Source: an uncultured Paenibacillus sp.
GTDB lineage: Bacteria; Bacillota; Bacilli; Paenibacillales; Paenibacillaceae
Direction: 5' to 3'
DNA length: 64,000 nt
NCBI GenBank assembly: GCA_937895345.1
Contig: CALAWP010000068.1
Location: 1 to 64,000, forward strand
Below, one piece after another: positions 25,838-33,774 of this stretch. Under the pieces are notes generated by a model that was not told the DNA's origin, searched no databases, and was given only the letters and a program-made list of their open reading frames with translations. How positions within the stretch are numbered: position 1 is the stretch's first letter; each line of letters starts with the position of its first letter. A program made the translations under genes and the position numbers.

Positions 25838-26803
25838 ATGAAACGGATGGACAGACTGATGGCGATTATCATCGCCCTGCAGCAGCAGCCGGAGACGGCC
25901 GGCCGGCTGGCCGACAAGTTTGAGGTGTCGAAGAGGACGATATTGCGGGATATGCAAGCGCTCTCGGAAATAGGCGTGCCATTGTATGCGACTGCAGGTC
26001 CGTCGGGCGGATTCCGGCTGATGGACGGCTTCAAGCTTGCGCCGCTTCAATTGGATGCTCAGGAAGCGTTAACGGTCATTTTCGCCTTAAGGAGCCTGAC
26101 GCAAATGGCCGACACGCCGTTTCATCAAGCGCGCTGGACGGTTCTGGACAAAATAAAAGCCATTATGCCGGAGCAAACGTTGCAACGGATCGAACCATTG
26201 CTGGAGCACGTCGAGCTGGAGGTTCCGCCGCGAAAGGTGAAGACGCCCCATCTGTCGGCTTTGTTGGAGCACGCCGCGGAGGGCCGGAAAATTCAGGCGC
26301 TGTATCGTTCCGAAAAGCATCGGCGCTGGCTTGAATTGTTCCCCCGAAAAATTTATGCGGCTCACGGCTTCTGGTATTGCGAGGCGCATTCCGTCACCCA
26401 CGGGGAGCAGCGGACGTTCCGCGTGGACCGGTTTGAGCGAATCGACGTGTCGGAAATGGAGGGCGAAGCAGCCGAGTTCGGACGAGCACCAGACGCACGG
26501 AAGCGCAAGGAGGATCCGCCCATTCGCATCGTGGCCCGGCTGACCTATCGCGGGGCGCTGCTGGCGGAACAAGATTTCCATATCGGGGAACTGGTCAAGC
26601 AGCGGTCGGAGAACGAATGGGAAGTCGATTTTCAATGTCCTGCAACGGAGCGGGAATGGGCCGTGAAATTTTTTTATTCGCTCGGATCGGATGCGGAAGT
26701 GCTGGAGCCGGAGCGGCTGCGGGCCGACATCCGCGAGCTGGCGCTGCAAGTTTGCCGGACGTACGAATCGGGGCCGGATCATCGAAAGGAGTCAGCAAAT
26801 TGA
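25838..26803 (+). CDS. HTH (YafY/DeoR-like) transcriptional regulator with WYL domain
   Basis: 321 residues. The N-terminal winged helix reads RLADKFEVSKRTILRDMQALSE (positions of HTH_11) and is followed by PSGGFRLMDGFKL, which is typical of YafY-type regulators. A WYL ligand-sensing domain covers about residues 140-320, with KIQALYRSEKHR and WYCEAHSVTHGEQRTFRVDR. Such proteins are usually local regulators. The ATG at 25838 follows GGGGGAAAG. The stop overlaps the TTG start of the next gene (26800), pointing to a regulator-target pair translated together. Confidence 0.9.
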   Translation: MKRMDRLMAIIIALQQQPETAGRLADKFEVSKRTILRDMQALSEIGVPLYATAGPSGGFRLMDGFKLAPLQLDAQEALTVIFALRSLTQMADTPFHQARWTVLDKIKAIMPEQTLQRIEPLLEHVELEVPPRKVKTPHLSALLEHAAEGRKIQALYRSEKHRRWLELFPRKIYAAHGFWYCEAHSVTHGEQRTFRVDRFERIDVSEMEGEAAEFGRAPDARKRKEDPPIRIVARLTYRGALLAEQDFHIGELVKQRSENEWEVDFQCPATEREWAVKFFYSLGSDAEVLEPERLRADIRELALQVCRTYESGPDHRKESAN

Positions 26804-27690
26804 AGGAAACATTGTCCATATTGGAAAAAGCCCGGCTGTTCCTTTACCGGAACGGCAGGCTGATCGACCGCAAAAGGTATGAGTACTGGTTCGAAGACGG
26901 AACGAAGGAAGCCGTCATTGCCGCGCTGAGGGCTTATCAGAACGTGGACGGAGGATTTGGCCATGCGCTTGAGCCCGACATCCGCTGCCCCTGCAGTCAG
27001 CCGGTGCCGACGGAGATGGCGCTGGCCGTCATGGACGACATAAACGGCTGGGACGAGCAGGTGCTGGACGGCATCATTCGTTATTTGCGCACGGTCACGC
27101 TGCAAGGCGGAGGGATTCCGCTGGTATTTGCCAGCGCGAGCGAATACCCGCATGCTCCCTGGTGGAAAGCGAAGCAAGACGACCGTCCGTCGATCAATCC
27201 GACCGGCAGCATCATCGGCTGGCTGTACAAGCAGCGGGTGCGGACGGACATTTGGACGGAGACGTGGTTTCAAAACAATGTCGCGTATATATGGCGCGTG
27301 TTGGAGCAGGAGAAGCCGGAAGGCTTCCATTATGGCACGCATTGGATTACGTTTCTGCAGCATACGCCCGAACGGGACCGGGCGGCGCACGTATGGGCCA
27401 AGGTCGATGAGTGGCTGCGTACTCCCGGCACCATCGAAACGGATACGGAGGCCGAAGGGTACGTTCATCAAGTGCTGGACTGGGCGCCGCTCCGCGAGAG
27501 CTATGCCGGGAAGTTCGTGTCGGACGAGCTGCTGCACGAGCATCTGGATGCGCTGGTACGCGGGCAGCGGGAGGACGGCGGCTGGTCGATCAATTGGCCG
27601 GTCGTCAGTCCCGGCGTCGAAACGGAATGGAGGGGCTGGCTGACGCTGGAACGGCTGAAGACGTTAAAGTCGTATGGCGTTATCGCCTAA
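26800..27690 (+). CDS. Alpha-alpha toroid (prenyltransferase/squalene-cyclase-like) protein
   Basis: 296 residues. Sequence around YQNVDGGFGHALEPD and RGQREDGGWSINWP shows the (Q/D)-xxDGGW/F repeats of alpha-toroid proteins such as terpene cyclases and prenyltransferase beta subunits. The length is short for a true cyclase and no catalytic DDxD is seen, so function is unknown. The start is TTG 26800, placed over the stop of the upstream regulator, with GAAAGGAG eight bases before. It ends just before a strong terminator. Confidence 0.75.
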   Translation: MKETLSILEKARLFLYRNGRLIDRKRYEYWFEDGTKEAVIAALRAYQNVDGGFGHALEPDIRCPCSQPVPTEMALAVMDDINGWDEQVLDGIIRYLRTVTLQGGGIPLVFASASEYPHAPWWKAKQDDRPSINPTGSIIGWLYKQRVRTDIWTETWFQNNVAYIWRVLEQEKPEGFHYGTHWITFLQHTPERDRAAHVWAKVDEWLRTPGTIETDTEAEGYVHQVLDWAPLRESYAGKFVSDELLHEHLDALVRGQREDGGWSINWPVVSPGVETEWRGWLTLERLKTLKSYGVIA

Positions 27691-27710
27691 CGGGGCGAGG
27701 CTTTTCATCA

Positions 27711-27752
27711 AAGAGAACACCGCGTGCACGGCGTGCGGTGTTCTCTTTTTTT
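27711..27752 (+). terminator. Intrinsic terminator
   Basis: A 13-bp perfect stem (27711-27723 with 27735-27747) ends in seven T. It closes the WYL regulator operon. Confidence 0.88.
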
Positions 27753-27782
27753 GTCGATAGATGCCTATTTTGGTCCGGAGGG

Positions 27783-27811
27783 TTGACAATGGTTTCCTCT
27801 TCGGGTATATT
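27783..27811 (+). promoter_or_regulatory. Sigma-A promoter of the NAD operon
   Basis: A consensus TTGACA at 27783-27788, a 17-base spacer, and TATATT at 27806-27811. Confidence 0.85.
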
Positions 27812-27815
27812 ACAA

Positions 27816-27837
27816 TTAACAAATTGATAATTGTTAA
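27816..27837. promoter_or_regulatory. Candidate NrtR operator
   Basis: TTAACAA-N8-TTGTTAA is a perfect 7-bp inverted repeat starting four bases after the -10 box. An overlapping second inverted repeat, ACAATTA-N9-TAATTGT, spans 27812-27834. The placement over the transcription start suits a repressor site for the first gene of the operon. Confidence 0.6.
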
Positions 27838-27855
27838 ATGAAGAGGACGATGACC

Positions 27856-28659
27856 ATGTCGAACGAGCAAGCGTTGAAGCAATACGATGCCGGCCGATAC
27901 AGAACGCCGGACGGTTACACGTCGGACATCGCCGTCTTTACCATTCTTCCCGTCAAGACGGAGGAGTTTAAGCCGCCGGTCATGGATTTGAACATTATGC
28001 TGGTCAAGAGAAGTTTGACCGACAGCGAAGGCAGGCCGAATATCGAAGCGGGCAAATGGGCGCTCCCCGGCGGCTTCGTGCAGCCGGATGAAACGGCCTA
28101 CGAATGCGCCAAGCGGGAACTGCAGGAAGAGACGGGGGTGGACGACATCCACCTGGAGCACTTCGGAGTGTACGATACGCCGAACCGCGACCCGAGAGGC
28201 TGGATTATATCCAACGCGCATTATGCCATCGTGCCGGAGCATAAGCTGGAGGCGCGGCAAGCGAACGACGACGCCTCGGACGTCGAGCTGTTCCCCGTAA
28301 GCGAGGTGCTGAAGCTCGATCTGGCGTTCGACCATGCGGCCATTGTTGAGGACGCCGTCGGAATGATCCGCCGCAAGCTGCTGGAGACGACGGTGGCGAA
28401 GCAGTTTTTGCCCGAGGAATTCACGTATTCGGAGCTGCAGGCGATCCTGCTGACCGCCACGAGCGACTCCTCGATCGCCTCGGAGCCTTCTTTTGCCCGC
28501 AAAATTAAATCTCTGCCTTTCATTGAAGAGGCCATCGGCAAAAAAACGACCCGAACGTCAAAAAGACCGACGCAGCTGTACCGGTTCAAGGATGTCGGGA
28601 TCAATCATTCCATTTACACTTCCGCCATTCCCAAAAACCTGAGGACAACGCAGGATTGA
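27856..28659 (+). CDS. nrtR: NrtR-like Nudix regulator of NAD metabolism (or ADP-ribose hydrolase)
   Basis: 267 residues. The N-terminal Nudix domain has an intact box, GFVQPDETAYECAKRELQEE-TG-V (about residues 73-95). The C-terminal region (about 180-267) is a winged-helix segment, with PEEFTYSELQAILL and ARKIKSLPFIEE, then RPTQLYRF. This two-part layout is that of NrtR, which binds ADP-ribose and represses NAD genes. The gene leads a nicotinamidase, PncB and NadE operon behind a promoter with an inverted repeat. Because the Nudix box is complete it may also hydrolyse nucleotides. The ATG at 27856 follows AGAGGACG. Confidence 0.8.
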   Translation: MSNEQALKQYDAGRYRTPDGYTSDIAVFTILPVKTEEFKPPVMDLNIMLVKRSLTDSEGRPNIEAGKWALPGGFVQPDETAYECAKRELQEETGVDDIHLEHFGVYDTPNRDPRGWIISNAHYAIVPEHKLEARQANDDASDVELFPVSEVLKLDLAFDHAAIVEDAVGMIRRKLLETTVAKQFLPEEFTYSELQAILLTATSDSSIASEPSFARKIKSLPFIEEAIGKKTTRTSKRPTQLYRFKDVGINHSIYTSAIPKNLRTTQD

Positions 28660-28691
28660 ACGCGGCGGATTATTAAAAGGAGGAATTTAAG

Positions 28692-29264
28692 ATGACAACG
28701 GTAAAAAAAGCGCTGATTCATATCGATTATACGAACGATTTTGTCGCGGCCGACGGGGCGTTGACTTGCGGCGAGCCGGCCCAGGCTTTGGAACCGCGGT
28801 TAGCCGAGCTGACCGAGCAGTTTATCGCGGACGGCGATTACGTCGTTTTTGCCATCGACCTGCATCGGAAGGACGACGCGCTTCATCCCGAAACGAAGCT
28901 GTTCCCGCCGCACAACATCGAAGGGACGGACGGCCGGAAGCTGTACGGACGGCTCGAAACTATATATCAGACGAATAAAGATGCCGAGCATGTCGCCTGG
29001 ATGGACAAAACCCGCTACAGCGCGTTTGCGGGTACGGAGCTGGAGCTGCAGCTTCGCGCCCGAGGCATAACCGAGCTTCATCTCGTCGGCGTATGCACCG
29101 ACATTTGCGTGCTGCATACGGCCGTCGACGCGTACAACCGCGGGTATCGGATCGTCGTGCACGAGGATGCGGTCGCCAGCTTCGATCCGCAAGGTCATGA
29201 ATGGGCTTTAAGACATTTCAAAGGATCGCTCGGCGCTGTCGTGACGGTCAAGGGAGGCGATTAA
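28692..29264 (+). CDS. pncA: Nicotinamidase (isochorismatase-fold cysteine hydrolase)
   Basis: 190 residues. It deamidates nicotinamide to nicotinate. The catalytic Asp is in HIDYTNDF (near residue 10), the Lys in MDKTRYSAF, and the catalytic Cys at about residue 139 in GVCTDICVLHTA. The last motif separates nicotinamidases from general isochorismatases, together with the metal ligands in FAIDLHRKDD. It is followed two bases later by pncB and is part of the NAD salvage operon. Start ATG is behind AAAAGGAGGA. Confidence 0.9.
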   Translation: MTTVKKALIHIDYTNDFVAADGALTCGEPAQALEPRLAELTEQFIADGDYVVFAIDLHRKDDALHPETKLFPPHNIEGTDGRKLYGRLETIYQTNKDAEHVAWMDKTRYSAFAGTELELQLRARGITELHLVGVCTDICVLHTAVDAYNRGYRIVVHEDAVASFDPQGHEWALRHFKGSLGAVVTVKGGD

Positions 29265-29265
29265 C

Positions 29266-30774
29266 ATGATGGAGGAAGCCGTGCAGCTGCCTGAAATGGC
29301 GTACCCGGACGACAGCCTGGCGCTTCATACCGATAAATATCAAATCAATATGGCGCAGGCGTATTGGCGGGACAATATGCATAACCGGAGGGCGGTGTTC
29401 GAGGTTTATTTCCGCAAGCTGCCGTTCCAGAACGGTTATGCGGTCTTCGCCGGCCTGGAGCGAGTGGTCCGCTATCTTCACGATTTTCGGTTTACGGACA
29501 GCGATCTGGATTATTTGCGCGAGGAAGGTTACGACGAGCAATATTTGGAGTACTTGCGGACGATCCGGTTTACGGGAACGGTCCGGGCGATGGAGGAAGG
29601 GGAGCTGGCGTTTGCAAACGAGCCGCTGATGCGGATCGAAGCGCCGCTGGCGGAAGCTCAGCTGATTGAAACGGCAATTCTTAATATCGTAAATTATCAG
29701 ACGCTGATTGCAACGAAGGCTTCCCGCATCAAACATGTCGCAGGCGATGCGGCGAGCATGGAATTCGGGACGCGCCGAGCGCAGGAAATGGATGCGGCGG
29801 TCTGGGGGACAAGAGCCGCCTATATCGCCGGATTCGAAGCGACGTCGAACGTCAGAGCCGGCAAGCGGTTCGGCATTCCGGTGGCGGGCACCCACGCGCA
29901 TGCGATGGTGCAGGCATACCGCGACGAATACGAGGCGTTCCGCAAGTATGCGGCCTGCCACCGGGATTGCGTCTTTCTGGTCGACACGTACGATACGTTG
30001 AAATCGGGTGTGCCGAACGCGATCCGGGTCGCGCGAGAATTCGGCGACCGGATTAACTTTGCCGGCATCCGGCTGGACAGCGGGGATATGGCGTATTTGT
30101 CGAAGGAAGCCAGAAAGATGCTGGACGCGGCCGGATTTCCGGAAGCGAAAATTTACGCCTCGAACGATTTGGACGAGCAAACAATCTTGAACCTGAAGGC
30201 GCAAGGCGCGAAGATCGACATATGGGGCATCGGCACCAAACTGATCACCGGCTACGACCAGCCCGCTCTGGGCGCGGTTTACAAGCTGATTGCGATCGAG
30301 GACGAGAACGGACGGATGGTCGACACGATCAAGATCAGCTCGAATCCCGAGAAAATATCGACGCCGGGCATGAAGCGGGTCTATCGCATCGTCAATCGCA
30401 CGAACGGCAAATCGGAAGGTGACTACATCGCCCTGGACCACGAGGAGCCGAAGGATGCGCCGCGGCTGAAGCTGTTCCACCCCGTGCACACGTTCATGGC
30501 CAAATTCGTCACGAATTTCGAGGCAAGGGAGCTGCACCGGACGATCTTTGACCAAGGCCGGCTCGTCTACTGCTTGCCCGAGCTGGAGCATATTCGGCGG
30601 TTTGCCCGGCAAAATCTGGAGCTGCTGTGGGAAGAATATCGCCGTACGCTCAATCCGGAGCAATATCCGGTCAGCCTGAGCGAGGCTTGCTGGAACAACA
30701 AGATGAGGCTGATCGAAGAAGTGCGTCAAAGCGTAAATGAAAATACCATTCGCGGAGAGGAGCAAACGAGATGA
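29266..30774 (+). CDS. pncB: Nicotinate phosphoribosyltransferase
   Basis: 502 residues. It joins nicotinate and PRPP to form nicotinate mononucleotide. Recognisable segments are LHTDKYQINMAQAYW at the N terminus, MEFGTRRAQEMDAA, GTHAHAMVQAY, DTYDTLKSG, GIRLDSGDMA and WGIGTKLITG, the family order with the phosphoribosylation-site His in GTHAHA. The size is that of the longer (bacterial/human-type) class. It starts at ATG 29266 behind GGGAGGCG and overlaps nadE by 4 bases. It is the central step of the salvage route encoded here. Confidence 0.95.
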   Translation: MMEEAVQLPEMAYPDDSLALHTDKYQINMAQAYWRDNMHNRRAVFEVYFRKLPFQNGYAVFAGLERVVRYLHDFRFTDSDLDYLREEGYDEQYLEYLRTIRFTGTVRAMEEGELAFANEPLMRIEAPLAEAQLIETAILNIVNYQTLIATKASRIKHVAGDAASMEFGTRRAQEMDAAVWGTRAAYIAGFEATSNVRAGKRFGIPVAGTHAHAMVQAYRDEYEAFRKYAACHRDCVFLVDTYDTLKSGVPNAIRVAREFGDRINFAGIRLDSGDMAYLSKEARKMLDAAGFPEAKIYASNDLDEQTILNLKAQGAKIDIWGIGTKLITGYDQPALGAVYKLIAIEDENGRMVDTIKISSNPEKISTPGMKRVYRIVNRTNGKSEGDYIALDHEEPKDAPRLKLFHPVHTFMAKFVTNFEARELHRTIFDQGRLVYCLPELEHIRRFARQNLELLWEEYRRTLNPEQYPVSLSEACWNNKMRLIEEVRQSVNENTIRGEEQTR

Positions 30775-31598
30775 ATCGACAACGGCAAATTATACAAGAG
30801 TTGAACGTGAAGGCAACCGTTCAACCGCAGGAGGAAATCCGGATGCGGATCGACTTCTTGAAGCAATATTGCAAGCACACGGGTGCTAAAGGGTTCGTTC
30901 TCGGCATCAGCGGCGGACAGGATTCGTCGCTGGCGGGGCGCCTCGCGCAGCTGGCGGCGGAAGAGCTGCGAGCGGAAGGCTGCGAAGCGGTATTTATCGC
31001 GGTCCGCCTTCCCTACGGCGTGCAGAAGGACGAGGAAGACGCGCAGGCCGCCCTCGATTTCATCCGGCCCGACCGGCGCGTCACGTTTAATATCGAGCAG
31101 CCGGTCAATGCGCTCGCCGACGCCTACGAGCAAGCCGACAGCCAACCGTTGGCGGACTACCACAAAGGCAATGTCAAAGCGAGAATGCGCATGATCGCCC
31201 AATATGCGCTAGCCGGCCAGCGTGGATGCCTCGTCATCGGCACGGATCATGCCGCGGAGGCGGTGACCGGCTTTTTCACCAAATTCGGCGACGGCGGCGC
31301 GGACCTGCTCCCGCTGACGGGACTGACAAAGGAGCAGGGCCGCGAGCTGCTTCGCGAGCTGGGCGCGGAAGAAAGAATATATTTGAAAACGCCGACGGCC
31401 GATCTGCTGGATCAGAAGCCGCAGCAAGCGGACGAGACGGAGCTGGGGATGGAATACCGGACGCTGGACGATTATTTGACCGGCAAGCCCGTGGAGCCCG
31501 CCGCTCAAGCGAACATTGAACGCCGCTACGCGGCGACGCGGCATAAGCGGGAATTGCCGGTGACGCCGTTCGACGAGTGGTGGAAACAAGTTGATTGA
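30771..31598 (+). CDS. nadE: NAD synthetase, ammonia-dependent
   Basis: 275 residues, the NadE length typical of ammonia-using enzymes with no glutaminase domain. The P-loop is GISGGQDSSLAG (SGGxDS), followed by RLPYGVQKDEEDA, GNVKARMRM and GTDHAAEAVTGFFTKFGDGG. It converts deamido-NAD to NAD. The ATG overlaps the pncB stop. With PncA and PncB upstream, nicotinamide is turned into nicotinate mononucleotide and then, after an adenylyltransferase encoded elsewhere, into NAD. A terminator follows at 31668. Confidence 0.96.
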   Translation: MNRQRQIIQELNVKATVQPQEEIRMRIDFLKQYCKHTGAKGFVLGISGGQDSSLAGRLAQLAAEELRAEGCEAVFIAVRLPYGVQKDEEDAQAALDFIRPDRRVTFNIEQPVNALADAYEQADSQPLADYHKGNVKARMRMIAQYALAGQRGCLVIGTDHAAEAVTGFFTKFGDGGADLLPLTGLTKEQGRELLRELGAEERIYLKTPTADLLDQKPQQADETELGMEYRTLDDYLTGKPVEPAAQANIERRYAATRHKRELPVTPFDEWWKQVD

Positions 31599-31667
31599 GG
31601 CCCGATAAGGACATATCAGCAAACCGGCGGCGGTACATCCGAACTCGCCGACGGCGCTCCGTCTGAT

Positions 31668-31702
31668 AGAAGCTTTCACAATGGTGAAGGCTTCTTTCTT
31701 TT
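31668..31702 (+). terminator. Intrinsic terminator
   Basis: A 12-bp stem with one G-U pair (31668-31679 with 31684-31695), a 4-base loop, then a T-rich tail. It ends the NAD operon. Confidence 0.8.
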
Positions 31703-31769
31703 GGCGGAAACCGCGATGGCAGATCGAGTCGCAACGGGTCATTTCAGCGTTAAAAGAGTCATTCGCGCA

Positions 31770-31799
31770 TTAGCAGATGCTGTCATAATTTAGTAGAAT
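31770..31799 (+). promoter_or_regulatory. Possible promoter of the NRPS cluster
   Basis: TTAGCA (31770-31775), an 18-base spacer, TAGAAT (31794-31799), about 80 bases before the first NRPS gene. The match is moderate. Confidence 0.3.
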
Positions 31800-31877
31800 A
31801 ATGAGTGGCACATCACGCCATATTCGCCAGGTATTGGTCATTGCGGATTTGACAATTTCATATGAAGGAGTGATGGA

Positions 31878-33743
31878 ATGCAAGCCATCGACTTGATTCA
31901 TCAGCTGTTCGAGCGGCAAGCGAGCCGTACGCCCGATCGGGAAGCTGTTCGGTTCGAAGGAAAGTCGGCGACCTATGCCGAGCTGAATCGGCATGCGAAC
32001 CGGCTCGCGCACCGGTTGCGGGCGATGGGAGTCGGCCCCGACGTATTGACAGGCATTTGCATGGAGCGTTCGATCGAGATGGTCGTCGCCTTGTACGGCG
32101 TCTTGAAGGCCGGCGGCGCATACGTTCCGCTCGATCCGGATTATCCGAGGGATCGGCTGGCTTACATGGTCGAGGACAGCAAAGTGAGACGCGTCGTCAC
32201 TCAGCGCCGGTTCGCGGCATTGTTCGAAGGATTTGACGGCGAGGTGCTGATCCTGGACGAGCCGGGACCGCCAAGCGATAACGGTTGGGAGGATGAGAAC
32301 CCGAATATTGCCGTAAATGAGAACCATCTGGCTTACATGTTCTATACCTCGGGATCGACGGGAAAACCGAAGGGGGCGATGAATACGCACGCCGCCATTC
32401 GAAACCGGGTCTTGTGGCTGCAGCAAACTTATGAAATGGGGGAAAATGATACACTTCTTCAGAAATCGCCATACAGCTTTGACGTCTCGGTATGGGAGTT
32501 TTTTTGGCCCCTCATGTGCGGGGCTTGTCTCGTCATGGCCAAGCCTAAGGGCCATCTTGACGATGCCTACATGTGGGAGACGATCAAGAGCGAACGCATT
32601 ACGATGGTGCAGTTTGTCCCGACGATGCTCCAGACGTTTCTAAGCGCGGAGCAAGCCGAGGATCTGCCCTTCCTAAAACACGTATTTTTGTGCGGGGAAC
32701 CGTTGTCCGCCGCGTTGAACGAACGGTTCTGCCGTACGATGTCGGCGCAGCTGCACAATTTATACGGCCCTACCGAGGCGGCCGTGTTTATAACGCAATG
32801 GACCAGCGACCGCGACCCGGAACGTTCGGTCATTCCGATCGGCCGCGCCATCCCCGGCAATGCCATGTACGTCTTGAACGAACGGTACGAGCCGGCGGCG
32901 CCCGGCAGCATCGGAGAGTTGTTCATCAGCGGCGTCGGGCTGGCGCGCGGCTATTTCGGCCGGCCCGAACTGACGGCCGATCGCTTCGTGCCCGACCCGT
33001 ACAGCGGGCAACCGGGAGCGCGGATGTACCATACCGGCGATCTGGGTCGGCTGCTGGCGGACGGAACGCTGGAATGTCTCGGCCGCAACGACGATCAGGT
33101 GAAGGTGCGGGGTTATCGCATCGAGCTGGGCGAGATCAGCGCGGTGCTCGAGCAGCATCCGGGCGTCCATCAAGCCGTAACGATCGTCCGCGAGGACCAG
33201 CCGGGAGACCAGCGCATTACGGCGTATTTCATTCCGAACGCCGCGCTGTCGCCATCGATCGGCGAGCTGCGGAGCCATTTGCAGCGGCTGCTGCCGGACT
33301 ATATGATCCCTTCCTACTTTGTCGAGATGGAGTCGTTCCCGCTGACGGCAAGCGGCAAGACGGACCGCAAACGGCTGCCAAGTCCGACGCTTTCCCGCCT
33401 GATGATCGGACAAGCTTACGCTGCGCCGGAAACTTATATTCAGAAGGAGCTCGCCTTGATCTGGTCCGGCTTTTTCAGCTTCGACCAAATCGGGATCGAC
33501 GACGACTTCATCGATCTGGGAGGCCATTCGCTCGTCGCGACCCAAATCGTTGTCCGATGCGAGCGAGCGTTCGGCGTCAAGGTATCGCTGAAGGATATGC
33601 TGACGCAGGGCACGACGATTCGCGCGCTCTCTTCGATTATTGAAGCGAAGCTGCTCGAGGAGACGGACGATGCGGAGCTCGAGGCGCTGCTGAACGAAAT
33701 GGAGAATCTGTCGGAAGAGGAAATCGAGGCGCTGCTGAAGTAA
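31878..33743 (+). CDS. NRPS loading protein: adenylation (A) and carrier (T) domains
   Basis: 621 residues with no condensation domain, so it is a stand-alone starter. The A domain (about 10-500) has YTSGSTGKPKG at 156-166, NLYGPTE, YHTGDL and GRNDDQVKVRGYRIELGE, and the catalytic Lys in TASGKTDRK. The T domain carries LGGHSL, with the phosphopantetheine Ser at residue 551. Aligning against EntF/GrsA gives the specificity code D-V-W-Q-F-C-L-V-F-K: near the serine code DVWHFSLVDK but with Q, C and F at three pocket positions, also close to the Gln code. The substrate is unresolved. ATG behind AAGGAGTG. The C-terminal tail is very acidic and leucine-rich, possibly a docking element. Confidence 0.93.
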   Translation: MQAIDLIHQLFERQASRTPDREAVRFEGKSATYAELNRHANRLAHRLRAMGVGPDVLTGICMERSIEMVVALYGVLKAGGAYVPLDPDYPRDRLAYMVEDSKVRRVVTQRRFAALFEGFDGEVLILDEPGPPSDNGWEDENPNIAVNENHLAYMFYTSGSTGKPKGAMNTHAAIRNRVLWLQQTYEMGENDTLLQKSPYSFDVSVWEFFWPLMCGACLVMAKPKGHLDDAYMWETIKSERITMVQFVPTMLQTFLSAEQAEDLPFLKHVFLCGEPLSAALNERFCRTMSAQLHNLYGPTEAAVFITQWTSDRDPERSVIPIGRAIPGNAMYVLNERYEPAAPGSIGELFISGVGLARGYFGRPELTADRFVPDPYSGQPGARMYHTGDLGRLLADGTLECLGRNDDQVKVRGYRIELGEISAVLEQHPGVHQAVTIVREDQPGDQRITAYFIPNAALSPSIGELRSHLQRLLPDYMIPSYFVEMESFPLTASGKTDRKRLPSPTLSRLMIGQAYAAPETYIQKELALIWSGFFSFDQIGIDDDFIDLGGHSLVATQIVVRCERAFGVKVSLKDMLTQGTTIRALSSIIEAKLLEETDDAELEALLNEMENLSEEEIEALLK

Positions 33744-33774
33744 CGGTCGGCAGACGGTCAGGAGGAGACGATTC

